DNA of 64,000 bases, taken from the NCBI GenBank assembly GCA_958418815.1, contig CATZGB010000004.1, positions 1 through 64,000 of the forward strand. The letters run 5' to 3'. The position numbers were made by a program, and so were the translations under genes. This document shows, one piece after another, positions 44,488-51,114 of the stretch (within the stretch, counting starts at the first letter, position 1; each line of letters begins with the position of its first letter). This DNA comes from an uncultured Bacteroidales bacterium. GTDB taxonomy: Bacteria > Bacteroidota > Bacteroidia > Bacteroidales > Muribaculaceae. A model generated the notes under the pieces. The model was given only the letters and a program-made list of their open reading frames with translations, did not search any database and was not told where the DNA came from.

Positions 44488-44515
44488 TTGTTACATAATG
44501 GGAATATGGTAAAAC
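44488..44515. other. dif-like XerCD site A (left edge of the microvirus region)
   Basis: TTGTTACATAA-TGGGAA-TATGGTAAAAC. The XerC-side arm equals that of the right-edge site; the XerD-side arm is the phage form. Compared with sites B and C it has lost one base around the centre, so it may be inactive. Confidence 0.65.
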
Positions 44516-44631
44516 TATTTTTTACCACCAAAGGTCTTACAACAACGATAAATGAACCAAAATACAAAAGCCCAAAACAAGACCAAAATCAATATTGGAA
44601 CAAAAGCCCATAAAAAGGAAGATAAGTCCAT
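44515..44631 (-). CDS. phage remnant I: diverged copy of the small membrane-protein gene
   Basis: A 38-codon intact minus-strand frame, MDLSSFLWAF..., with one strongly hydrophobic segment (FVPILILVLFWAFVFWF) and the end CCKTFGGKK. The same ending (CC-(Q/K)-x-(I/F)-GGKK) and the same position, 1 bp after the rep stop and abutting the dif-like site, are shared with 44703-44801 and 44936-45034. It is the most diverged of the three, so it came from a different microvirus lineage. Expression is doubtful because its upstream operon is gone. Confidence 0.6.
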   Translation of the reverse strand: MDLSSFLWAFVPILILVLFWAFVFWFIYRCCKTFGGKK

Positions 44632-44632
44632 A

Positions 44633-44697
44633 TCAAGCAGGGTGATTGTAGCGTTGAAGTTCGACAAGTATAGCGTTAAACTAAGAGACGGAAAGGG
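44633..44697 (-). pseudogene. phage remnant I: 3' end of a microvirus rep gene
   Basis: About 20 codons matching the C-terminus of the intact Rep downstream (FNAILVELQRYNHPA). A Lys codon has become TAG at 44683-44681, so the fragment is dead. It ends abruptly at a junction (about 44697) where only the last part of a dif-like arm (GGTAAAAC) remains. Confidence 0.75.
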
Positions 44698-44702
44698 TAA
44701 AA

Positions 44703-44801
44703 CTATTTTTTACCACCAATGGCCTGGCAACATTTAAAAATAAAACGGCCAAAACCATAAAGACAAGCGAGGACAAGAACAGTAGTAATAAAGTCTTCCA
44801 T
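44703..44801 (-). CDS. phage remnant II: intact copy of the small membrane-protein gene
   Basis: A 32-codon frame that differs from the prophage copy (44936-45034) in 12 of 33 codons, 11 of them synonymous and one Ala/Ser change. That ratio shows the two copies diverged while under protein-level selection. Same start position after the rep stop and same ending GGKK next to the attachment site. Confidence 0.65.
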   Translation of the reverse strand: MEDFITTVLVLACLYGFGRFIFKCCQAIGGKK

Positions 44802-44802
44802 A

Positions 44803-44910
44803 TCAGCAGGGGTGGTTGTAGCGTTGAAGTTCGACAAGTATGGCGTTAAACTTAGAGACGGAAAGGGGGACACTATCGGGGTTGGCTTCTACGAAACGAA
44901 CCAGTGAGAG
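44803..44910 (-). pseudogene. phage remnant II: 3' end of a microvirus rep gene
   Basis: About 35 codons matching the Rep C-terminus (RFVEANPDSVPLSVSKFN versus RFAEANPDSDPLSVSKFN in the intact copy). The fragment ends at GTGAGAGTT, where it fuses directly to dif-like site B; the intact gene has GTGAGAGTTTCC at this point, so the deletion used short homology (GAGTT). Confidence 0.75.
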
Positions 44911-44935
44911 TTACATAATGGGGATTATGGTAAAA
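44908..44935. other. dif-like XerCD site B (left end of the intact prophage)
   Basis: GAGTTACATAA-TGGGGA-TTATGGTAAAA. The 11-6-11 layout fits a XerCD site. The core TTACATAATGGGGATTATG is shared with site C at 50972-50999. The XerD-side arm is the phage form. Confidence 0.75.
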
Positions 44936-45034
44936 CTATTTTTTACCGCCAATAGATTGACAGCACTTAAAAATAAAACGTCCAAAACCATAGAGACAGG
45001 CAAGAACAAGAACAGTAGTAATAAAGTCCTCCAT
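44936..45034 (-). CDS. conserved 32-residue phage membrane protein (unknown function)
   Basis: A tiny gene starting 1 bp after the Rep stop (TGATATG), so translation is probably coupled. The product begins MEDFITTVLVLACLYG, has one transmembrane segment, and ends with a basic and cysteine-containing tail (FKCCQSIGGKK). The stop codon touches the XerD arm of site B. It is too short for routine gene callers but has two independent homologues in the remnants to its left, nearly all differences to the closer one being synonymous. Candidate lysis or host-envelope protein, by size and topology only; microviruses lyse with small membrane proteins in the cases that are known. Confidence 0.75.
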   Translation of the reverse strand: MEDFITTVLVLACLYGFGRFIFKCCQSIGGKK

Positions 45035-45035
45035 A

Positions 45036-46388
45036 TCAGGCAGGGTGGTTGTAACGCTGAAGTTCGACAAGAATTGCATTAAACTTAGAGACGGAAAGGG
45101 GGTCACTATCGGGGTTGGCTTCTGCGAAACGAACCAGTGAGAGTTTCCAGCGCTCGAAGACTGTGCCACGAAGATACGTAAAATGGTACATTTTATCAAA
45201 ATCAAGATAGAAATCATCAAGAATTTTATAAAGTTTAACATATTCATCCAGGAGCGAACGGCGGGACTGGGTATGTATGACGGCATCGCTGCGGTAATAA
45301 TAGGGAACAGAGACATTGATAGGACAGATTTCAAGAGCGGCAAATTTGTCGAAGATAGGGCGAGGAATAAGGGAATCCAAAGGGGGCTTTATTCCCTCGA
45401 GGGAACAAGCACGGACAACGTGGGAGGAGAACTCAGGAATATCATCCATAAGGACACGTAAGAGACAGCATTTATGACAAAACAGTTTGAATGTTTTGAT
45501 AATACGATGGGGGAGGAACTGGCGAGGGGAGCGGCAGAGACGTTCACGAATGGATTTAGGGACAAAGACCTGAAAAGGACGACCAAGAGCCTTGACAGTT
45601 ATAAGAGGATGCGGAGAACTGAGTAGTTTGAAGTAAAGAGTATCATCATTGAATGCGGGGACACCGAGACCGCCGCCACGGCGGGAGGACAGACGGAAAT
45701 TAGGATTTTTGCCAGGGGGAACGTTGGAACCTTTGCAGACATATTTGGAGACGTAGTTAAAACATCCGTGGTCACAGAGACGGACATCAACGAAGCCTTT
45801 ACCCCAAATGGGAAGTAGTTCATCTTCCAACCGGAGGACATCACGGGGACTGATAGGATAGCCGAAGATAAGAAGATGGTAATGGGGACGACGTGTGCCA
45901 GTGGGAGTGTACTCGGAATGGCAGACATAACGGAAGCGTTGATTTACGACGTGGTTATGCTGGATATGGAATCGCCATCTTTTGAGGAACAATTGAACAT
46001 CAACAACAGATACACCATCTTCAGGAAGATGTTCATCATTGTAGGTAAGAGTAAGCAAGAGGGGAGGGCAGTCGTGGCAGGATTGCTCCAGGATCAATTT
46101 GTTTTTGTAATCGTTCTTTTTACGCATAATGCAGGGGGCACAATGGCCACAAGCAACTTCAAGATAGAGGGGGAGGACTTCTCCGGAGTCATTGAATGCA
46201 TAGAAATCATTAATGTTTTTAGAATTGACACCATTACGTTTTGCGGAAAACGTCTTGTAATCGAATGTGTCAAAGGCGTTTCGAGTATAGAAGAAGTCAC
46301 GGGATGGCATATGAACACACGGGTATGTGCCATAAGAGGACATTTTGACGAAACGGGGGTTAATTATGATAGTGGGTTGTAGACACAT
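45036..46388 (-). CDS. microvirus replication initiator VP4 (HUH rolling-circle Rep)
   Basis: A 450-residue Rep that nicks the double-stranded phage DNA to start rolling-circle replication. The N-terminus MCLQPTIIINPR is characteristic of this microvirus group, which is why I prefer ATG 46388 to an earlier in-frame start at 46445. Motifs: a Cys pair CGHCAPC (80-86), LLTLTYNDEH, the HUH metal-binding PHYH (168-171), and the two-tyrosine motif YVSKYVCK (212-219), the same spacing as YVxKYVxK in phiX174 gene A protein. It is the downstream-most large gene of the phage operon. Confidence 0.93.
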   Translation of the reverse strand: MCLQPTIIINPRFVKMSSYGTYPCVHMPSRDFFYTRNAFDTFDYKTFSAKRNGVNSKNINDFYAFNDSGEVLPLYLEVACGHCAPCIMRKKNDYKNKLILEQSCHDCPPLLLTLTYNDEHLPEDGVSVVDVQLFLKRWRFHIQHNHVVNQRFRYVCHSEYTPTGTRRPHYHLLIFGYPISPRDVLRLEDELLPIWGKGFVDVRLCDHGCFNYVSKYVCKGSNVPPGKNPNFRLSSRRGGGLGVPAFNDDTLYFKLLSSPHPLITVKALGRPFQVFVPKSIRERLCRSPRQFLPHRIIKTFKLFCHKCCLLRVLMDDIPEFSSHVVRACSLEGIKPPLDSLIPRPIFDKFAALEICPINVSVPYYYRSDAVIHTQSRRSLLDEYVKLYKILDDFYLDFDKMYHFTYLRGTVFERWKLSLVRFAEANPDSDPLSVSKFNAILVELQRYNHPA

Positions 46389-46457
46389 AGGACTAAACTT
46401 TTCGCGACGTGACAGGGGTTCTGTCAGTTCGCCATATAATAACAAGATGAAGATATG

Positions 46458-46481
46458 GCTAAGGAAACATTCTGCCTTAGC
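46458..46481 (-). terminator. hairpin between VP2 and Rep genes
   Basis: GCTAAGG / CCTTAGC stem with a 10-nt loop, between the VP2 stop and the Rep start. It may reduce read-through from the structural genes into rep, or be part of the Rep leader. Confidence 0.4.
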
Positions 46482-46569
46482 TATCCTTGGAGGGTGATGG
46501 AAAGAAAGGAGAAGGAGTAGTGTTTACCTTTGGGGCAACATGCTCCATCTTTTTGTTGCGGGGGCGGGA

Positions 46570-47670
46570 TTACTTAACTGGAGCAGAAATTATTCCAGAA
46601 ATCAAATCCTTAGTACAATACAAAACACTACCGACAACACCCATACCTGCACGAGTGCTACGGACATCGGAAGCATTCTGAAGGTCAATAGAAGCAAGCT
46701 TATTATTAGTGATAACAAGATTACCTTGAAGACCATATAAACGAGTCATCACAGTATTCATAGCACCAACAGTACCATTAACAGCAATCTGAGAATTTTG
46801 AAGACCACTACGGCTTTTAAGCTCATCGATCTCATAAGGAAGTCTAGAGAGGATAGAAGAAATTTCAGCCTTAGTTTTACCAGTATCAGCGTGAATCTTA
46901 TCAATAAGAGCCTCATATTGAGGAGTCTTAAAATAATTATCAATGCGTTTACCGATATTGTCAAGATTACCAGATTCTATTTGAACCTCAAGCAATTGCA
47001 ACTGCTTATCGTAAGCCTGAATATCTTTGTCAAGCAAAGCAGCCTCTTTACGAAGTTTAGGAACTTGTTCGTCATTGACTTTAGACTGGGATTCAGCCAA
47101 AGTAATCTGAACACCATTCAAATCTAAAAGACCCTCATTCCAAGCGTCACGGAAAGCAGCATCAGATTTTAAGATGTCATTTTGGAAGTTCTGACCGACT
47201 GTGTCAGATTCAATCTTCTTAGTAGAAGCTTCAATGTTAGCGATTTCAGCCTGTTGACGAGCAATAGCCAGGGCAGGGCCAGCGGTATCAGTAGTGGCAT
47301 ACTGAGTGGGGGAGATGGAACCGGAGCCGGAGGCACCACCAGCGGAAACAGAAGGCATACTACCGGGAGCAAATGAACTACCGGAGTACATAAGGGCAGG
47401 GTTAAGACCAGCTTCACGAAGTTGGGCTATCTGGTTAGACATAGAGTTGTATTTGTTCGTTTTATCGAACATCTCACGGGCAAATCGGGCCTGGAAGTTA
47501 CGAGCAATCTCAGCCTCAGAGTGATTGAAATCACGGTTTTTCTGATTTTCGGCAATCTGAGCGTCCAATTGCTTTTGATTCCATTTATTGGCCTGGTCTG
47601 CCTGATAGATATTGCCACCGAGGCCAAATAGACCACCGATGACATTCGCAGCAGCACCAATCCAAGACAT
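46570..47670 (-). CDS. microvirus DNA pilot protein VP2
   Basis: A 366-residue minor capsid protein that forms the conduit for DNA entry. The start MSWIGAAANVIGGLFGLGGN is the glycine-rich membrane-active helix typical of VP2. It is followed by NFQARFAREMFDKTNKYN and AQLREAGLNPALMYSG, a very well conserved block in Gokushovirinae and Alpavirinae VP2, a glycine/serine-rich stretch, and long coiled-coil segments (residues 150-300). It lies between the VP3-like gene and rep. Confidence 0.93.
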   Translation of the reverse strand: MSWIGAAANVIGGLFGLGGNIYQADQANKWNQKQLDAQIAENQKNRDFNHSEAEIARNFQARFAREMFDKTNKYNSMSNQIAQLREAGLNPALMYSGSSFAPGSMPSVSAGGASGSGSISPTQYATTDTAGPALAIARQQAEIANIEASTKKIESDTVGQNFQNDILKSDAAFRDAWNEGLLDLNGVQITLAESQSKVNDEQVPKLRKEAALLDKDIQAYDKQLQLLEVQIESGNLDNIGKRIDNYFKTPQYEALIDKIHADTGKTKAEISSILSRLPYEIDELKSRSGLQNSQIAVNGTVGAMNTVMTRLYGLQGNLVITNNKLASIDLQNASDVRSTRAGMGVVGSVLYCTKDLISGIISAPVK

Positions 47671-47759
47671 AGGAAGTTACATTTTATAAGTAAAAAACAA
47701 GAAATGTAAGGCAGCAGCGCACAAGATCACGCACGTGCTGCCCTACAAATCATAACAAA

Positions 47760-48050
47760 TCAGCCATAGTAATCTTTATCTTTACGATGAGCCTTGACAA
47801 GTTTATCAGCAGCATCGAGAGAAGCGTTGTACAGGTCGGCGGGGTCAATACCTCGAGTATTCTCGAGAGCCAGGACAGGATCTGAAACGCCATCAGAGAA
47901 CGAGAGACCGAGGTTGGAGGAGGAAGCGGCAACGCCGCGAGCGGTCAACTCCTGAATCTCACGGGGAGATATTGCCAGGTTTTGTTCGGGCAAGGGGTCA
48001 GAGCAGCAATCAATGCAGGTGACCACATTTTTACGAATCTTAGAAAACAT
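47760..48050 (-). CDS. small VP3-like (internal scaffolding-position) phage protein
   Basis: A 96-residue protein starting 10 nt after the VP1 stop (MFSKIRKNVVTCIDCC); an upstream in-frame start at 48107 would overlap VP1. The body is helical and acidic (LAISPREIQELTARGV, NTRGIDPADLYNASLD) with a charged tail. Position and length match the small gene between VP1 and VP2 in Alpavirinae-type phages, tentatively a scaffolding protein, although the family is too diverged for a firm call. Confidence 0.65.
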   Translation of the reverse strand: MFSKIRKNVVTCIDCCSDPLPEQNLAISPREIQELTARGVAASSSNLGLSFSDGVSDPVLALENTRGIDPADLYNASLDAADKLVKAHRKDKDYYG

Positions 48051-48060
48051 AAGCGTGGAG

Positions 48061-50292
48061 TTACAGGGATGGAACGGAAACGGACGGAATGGGACGTTTG
48101 GCTTCAATGTTGAAACGAATCATACCAAGGATGGAGTTACGGTTTTTGACCGTGAACACATCATTCAGGGAAGACTCTTTGATGGTGAGGAAATCGGGAC
48201 CAAGAGTGGGAGGTGCACCGAATGTGCGGGACAACAGGAACTGGTTGAAGTCAGTACGGAAGAGACCGTGAGCAGTATCGTTAGCGTAAATATACTCATA
48301 CCAGGGACGTTGATAACCAAACACATCAGTGGGCTTGGTGACATAGCCATCAGCACCATAGAGTTCAAGAGGACACAACTCACGATAGGGGACGGCCTGC
48401 ATACCGATTTGACCGAACTCAGGGGAATAGTAGTCGAGAGCAGACTCACGGAGGAACATTTTGGGGAGCAACTGGGTGTACACGGGAACAGGCACAACGG
48501 AAACGATGGCCATAATGAATCCGTGCTGGTCACAGTAGTGGGAGATTTTGTGCTTAGAACCACCAAAGGCAGAAGCCTGGGCAGCGTAATCACCAAGAGG
48601 AGTAGAACCGTCACCATTAGTGTTAGTAACAGTATTGATGTCGACATCTACAGAGTAACCTCCGATGAACTCGGGCATATCAAGGGAGGAATCAGAGGGT
48701 TCAACACCCCAACGGGCGAGGGTTTGATCTTTATATTTGAGACCACGGCGGATATTGGTTTCCAACCAACGCTGGTAAGCGTTGACATTGCGGAAATCAT
48801 TGATGGAGATACCGGAAGTGGCGATATTGACGAGGGAGCGGGCAACAGAATCAGGGACGTTCTCCGTAACGTTGACCTTTGTGATGGTATCAGCATCATC
48901 AGCGGTTTCAGTGTCAAAGGAATAATCCTGACCCTCATAATTGACAGTAATTTTTCCTAATGAAGAGATACCGACAAGAGGGGCGACACCTTGCTGGGGA
49001 GACTGGGTTGCGGAGGTAAACTGGTCAAGTTCCCAGTTACGATTGAAGATACCGTAATTGGTGGAATCGGCACCGCCATCAGTAGTAGTGACATACTTGT
49101 TGTAGACGGGCATCACTTTGCCATTCACGGGTGTCTTAAAGGGGTTGTTGCGATTGTCGCGGTAAAACGCGTTGTAGATAGATTCGTAACAACGGAATGG
49201 CAACGCAGAAATATGGTAATCACTTTTTCGAGTAAGTGGTGAACCATCAACATCAGCAACCGCATCGGAAGAAGCAGTAGAGGAGGGCAGAAAATCGACA
49301 CTAAGCTGGGGTGTAGAGCCAACAGTCTGAAAGCGAGACCAAACACCTACATAGAAAGGACGGGCAACCGCTGCACCATCTGAATTCGTAAGAAGAGAAG
49401 ATGCAAAACTCTGAAATTCAAAAGAAAAGACAACACGGGTAAAGAATTCAGTGCCGGAAGTTCCGACACGGGAAACTGACTCAACAGAAGCAGAGCCAAT
49501 TTTGAGAGGGACATTGCCGGAACCATCACGTGTGTAGACAGCAAAACCGACAGACGAATCATCAAACTGCCATCCAGCGGGAAAATCAACCGTGAAACGA
49601 GCCTGACCGGGATAAACAAGCTGAGCAACAGAAAGATTACCATAAAACATTGCAAGACCGTATTTTCTGCGGTTAGGATATGCAACATCTTGAAGAGGAG
49701 TAGAACCAGTCTCAGGAGCAAGAGGATTTAAAACCGTGGGAATAAAATTAGAAGCATTGGAAATGCTGGGAACAGGTTGAGAGGAAGCGAGAACAGTAGA
49801 ATTATAGCCAAAGGCATAAACCGAATTACTTCCAGCATTGCGGTAATCAAAAGAACCACCAGCCTTAGAAACAGAAGAACTGTAACGAACAGTGGGAAGA
49901 CCAAGGTAATCACCAAGGCCACAAGTTTCAAGTAGACTGAGATTTTTGGTTTGATTCGTACCGAAATCAATGTAGGGATGAACGAGGGTGCGACCCTGAA
50001 GCTTGTCGTTACCATAGATGAAGTCCAGGAAATCAGGCCACAGGTTCTTGGCACGCTGGTAGAAGAAGTGGACGTGAGCGCGCACTTTGGTTTGAACGGG
50101 GAATGCCAGGGGCATAAATCGAAGACCGAGGGCGGAGTCAATTTTGAATGTATCACCGGGTAAACATTCCTGACACAAACAGGGAATCAACTGGCCAAAC
50201 CCAAAGGTCAGATGGTTGGAGTGACTCAGGTCGAACGAGTTGCGGTTGGGCTTGTGAACGGCTGAGTTACTCGGCTTGAATGGATTAGCCAT
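48061..50292 (-). CDS. microvirus major capsid protein VP1
   Basis: A 743-residue jelly-roll capsid protein (F-protein family). The N-terminal block FDLSHSNHLTFGFGQLIP, then ECLPGDTFKI and MPLAFPVQTKVRAHVHFFYQ, is typical of Bacteroidetes microvirus capsids. Near the C-terminus lie RPWYEYIYANDTAHGLFRTD and FLLSRTFGAPPTLGPDFL. It is longer than gokushovirus VP1 (about 550) and in the range of the Alpavirinae, which have extra surface insertions. The start at 50292 follows an AT-rich leader. Confidence 0.95.
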   Translation of the reverse strand: MANPFKPSNSAVHKPNRNSFDLSHSNHLTFGFGQLIPCLCQECLPGDTFKIDSALGLRFMPLAFPVQTKVRAHVHFFYQRAKNLWPDFLDFIYGNDKLQGRTLVHPYIDFGTNQTKNLSLLETCGLGDYLGLPTVRYSSSVSKAGGSFDYRNAGSNSVYAFGYNSTVLASSQPVPSISNASNFIPTVLNPLAPETGSTPLQDVAYPNRRKYGLAMFYGNLSVAQLVYPGQARFTVDFPAGWQFDDSSVGFAVYTRDGSGNVPLKIGSASVESVSRVGTSGTEFFTRVVFSFEFQSFASSLLTNSDGAAVARPFYVGVWSRFQTVGSTPQLSVDFLPSSTASSDAVADVDGSPLTRKSDYHISALPFRCYESIYNAFYRDNRNNPFKTPVNGKVMPVYNKYVTTTDGGADSTNYGIFNRNWELDQFTSATQSPQQGVAPLVGISSLGKITVNYEGQDYSFDTETADDADTITKVNVTENVPDSVARSLVNIATSGISINDFRNVNAYQRWLETNIRRGLKYKDQTLARWGVEPSDSSLDMPEFIGGYSVDVDINTVTNTNGDGSTPLGDYAAQASAFGGSKHKISHYCDQHGFIMAIVSVVPVPVYTQLLPKMFLRESALDYYSPEFGQIGMQAVPYRELCPLELYGADGYVTKPTDVFGYQRPWYEYIYANDTAHGLFRTDFNQFLLSRTFGAPPTLGPDFLTIKESSLNDVFTVKNRNSILGMIRFNIEAKRPIPSVSVPSL

Positions 50293-50362
50293 AATAACAA
50301 TTTAATTTATTGATAACTTTAGTACGTAATTTGTACCGTGGGTGGTTAAGATACCTAAGCGA

Positions 50363-50477
50363 GTCCGGACGGGACCCTGACCACGGGGGGGGAGGAGAGA
50401 TGACCACTTCGGCTATGCTACGCGCCGCCTCCGTTTTCCGGCAAAGCCGGAATCCCCCCCGTGGTCCCCGTCCGAAC
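50363..50477. other. large GC-rich stem-loop in the phage intergenic region
   Basis: CGGACGGG-ACC and CCACGGGGGGGGA (50366-50393) pair with TCCCCCCCGTGG and TCCCCGTCCG (50453-50474), leaving a small CTGA bulge. An inner perfect hairpin TTCCGGC-AAA-GCCGGAA lies at 50436-50452. This is the only sizeable non-coding stretch of the phage besides the rep-VP2 gap, so it is a candidate for the replication origin, the packaging signal, or a terminator upstream of VP1. Confidence 0.55.
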
Positions 50478-50490
50478 AACGAACGAACCG

Positions 50491-50574
50491 TTAACGGCGG
50501 GGGTCGTTGTGACGGTTGAAGAGACCACAGAGGATCCACACAATGGCGCGGAGGAAGTCAATAACTTTTTTCAT
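50491..50574 (-). CDS. 27-residue phage membrane peptide (unknown function)
   Basis: A tiny frame whose ATG overlaps the M15 peptidase stop by 4 bp (ATGA), the usual coupling signal. The product starts MKKVIDFLRAIVWILCGLF and ends in a polar basic tail (NRHNDPRR), so it should be a single-span or amphipathic membrane peptide. Unlike the 32-residue gene there is no second copy in the window to test selection. By its place after a peptidoglycan-directed peptidase it could be part of a lysis module; that is an inference. Confidence 0.5.
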   Translation of the reverse strand: MKKVIDFLRAIVWILCGLFNRHNDPRR

Positions 50575-50951
50575 AAAGCAAGATGGATAAATGTTGGATA
50601 TTCGATATATTCAGTGGGTTCAATGACACCAGCATTGATAAGACATACGACAGTGGAACGGAGACGGATAAGATCAGAGCCACGGATATCAGCGGCACGA
50701 CCTTTGAGATGGTAGGAAGTCTTAGAACCTCCAACAAGGTTGTTTAGATATGGGTTGCGGAATCCGGAGTTGACATAGATGGGAGAACCATAGGCACAGC
50801 GTATGGGCTCAAGGACATCTTCACAAAGACGGCGAAGATTTTCAACTGCCTCGGGATATGCAATATTTTCTATATTGGCACGGCGGGCAGTCTCTGATTT
50901 TTGCATTTCATCAAGCGTGAAGTGCTCTGAGAGTTTGAGGGGATTGTGCAT
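50571..50951 (-). CDS. phage peptidase M15-like protein
   Basis: A 126-residue protein of the M15 (D-Ala-D-Ala carboxypeptidase/endolysin-like) family, of a type annotated in many microviruses of Bacteroidetes. The zinc-binding motif HxxGxAxD appears as YHLKGRAADIRG (near residues 88-95), preceded by PIYVNSGFRNPYLN, and a last His sits in TFIHLAL at the very C-terminus. The ATG at 50951 (MHNPLKLSEHF) is the credible start; the frame extends upstream only through the attachment site into chromosomal DNA. It probably cuts peptidoglycan peptides at entry or lysis. Confidence 0.88.
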   Translation of the reverse strand: MHNPLKLSEHFTLDEMQKSETARRANIENIAYPEAVENLRRLCEDVLEPIRCAYGSPIYVNSGFRNPYLNNLVGGSKTSYHLKGRAADIRGSDLIRLRSTVVCLINAGVIEPTEYIEYPTFIHLAL

Positions 50952-50971
50952 AATTTTTGATATTTTTACAT

Positions 50972-50999
50972 TTGTTACATAATGGGGATTATGTAAAAT
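50972..50999. other. dif-like XerCD site C (right end of the prophage)
   Basis: TTGTTACATAA-TGGGGA-TTATGTAAAAT, an 11-6-11 site with perfect inner 8-bp symmetry (TTACATAA / TTATGTAA). The right arm is the chromosomal form and closely follows the general bacterial dif consensus (TTATGT-TAAAT), suggesting this is half of the chromosome's own dif. Confidence 0.8.
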
Positions 51000-51114
51000 A
51001 CAATCGCGGCAAAAATAACAGAGGACTCCCCTATGTGCTGAATGAGGCCAGAGATTGGCCAACAACAACGTTAATGAATGGTCAAACCGATATAATTGTT
51101 TGAAGCAACGACGG

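Larger units (their letters stand above)
44908..50999 (-). mobile_element. microvirus (Alpavirinae-like) prophage integrated at dif
   Basis: About 6.06 kb between dif-like sites B and C, all genes on the minus strand in the order M15 peptidase, 27-residue peptide, major capsid VP1, small VP3-like protein, pilot VP2, rolling-circle Rep VP4, 32-residue membrane protein. This gene set and the size are those of the temperate microviruses known from Bacteroides and Prevotella genomes (Alpavirinae-type). No integrase is encoded, as expected for phages that borrow host XerC/XerD. All core genes are full length, so the prophage may be active. Confidence 0.93.

Noticed and set aside
44488..44935. CRISPR-like or simple tandem repeat array
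   Set aside because: Only two to three long units exist and each unit is coding phage DNA (rep end plus membrane gene), so they are phage remnants.
44936..45343. A 135-codon reading of the small phage membrane gene with an extended N-terminus
   Set aside because: The first 103 codons overlap rep in another frame and are absent from the remnants; only the last 32 codons are conserved in the copies.
45876..46382. A 168-codon plus-strand frame across the Rep gene
   Set aside because: It lies wholly antisense to rep, which has all catalytic motifs; the product shows no domain and is a shadow frame.
48013..48960. A 315-codon plus-strand frame inside the phage capsid region
   Set aside because: It is antisense to VP1, a clearly recognised capsid gene in a phage where all genes point left.
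50285..50539. An 84-codon frame over the GC-rich phage hairpin
   Set aside because: It runs through the stem-loop, is rich in Pro/Arg/Ser as palindromic GC DNA is, and ends inside VP1. The 27-codon frame beside it is better supported.
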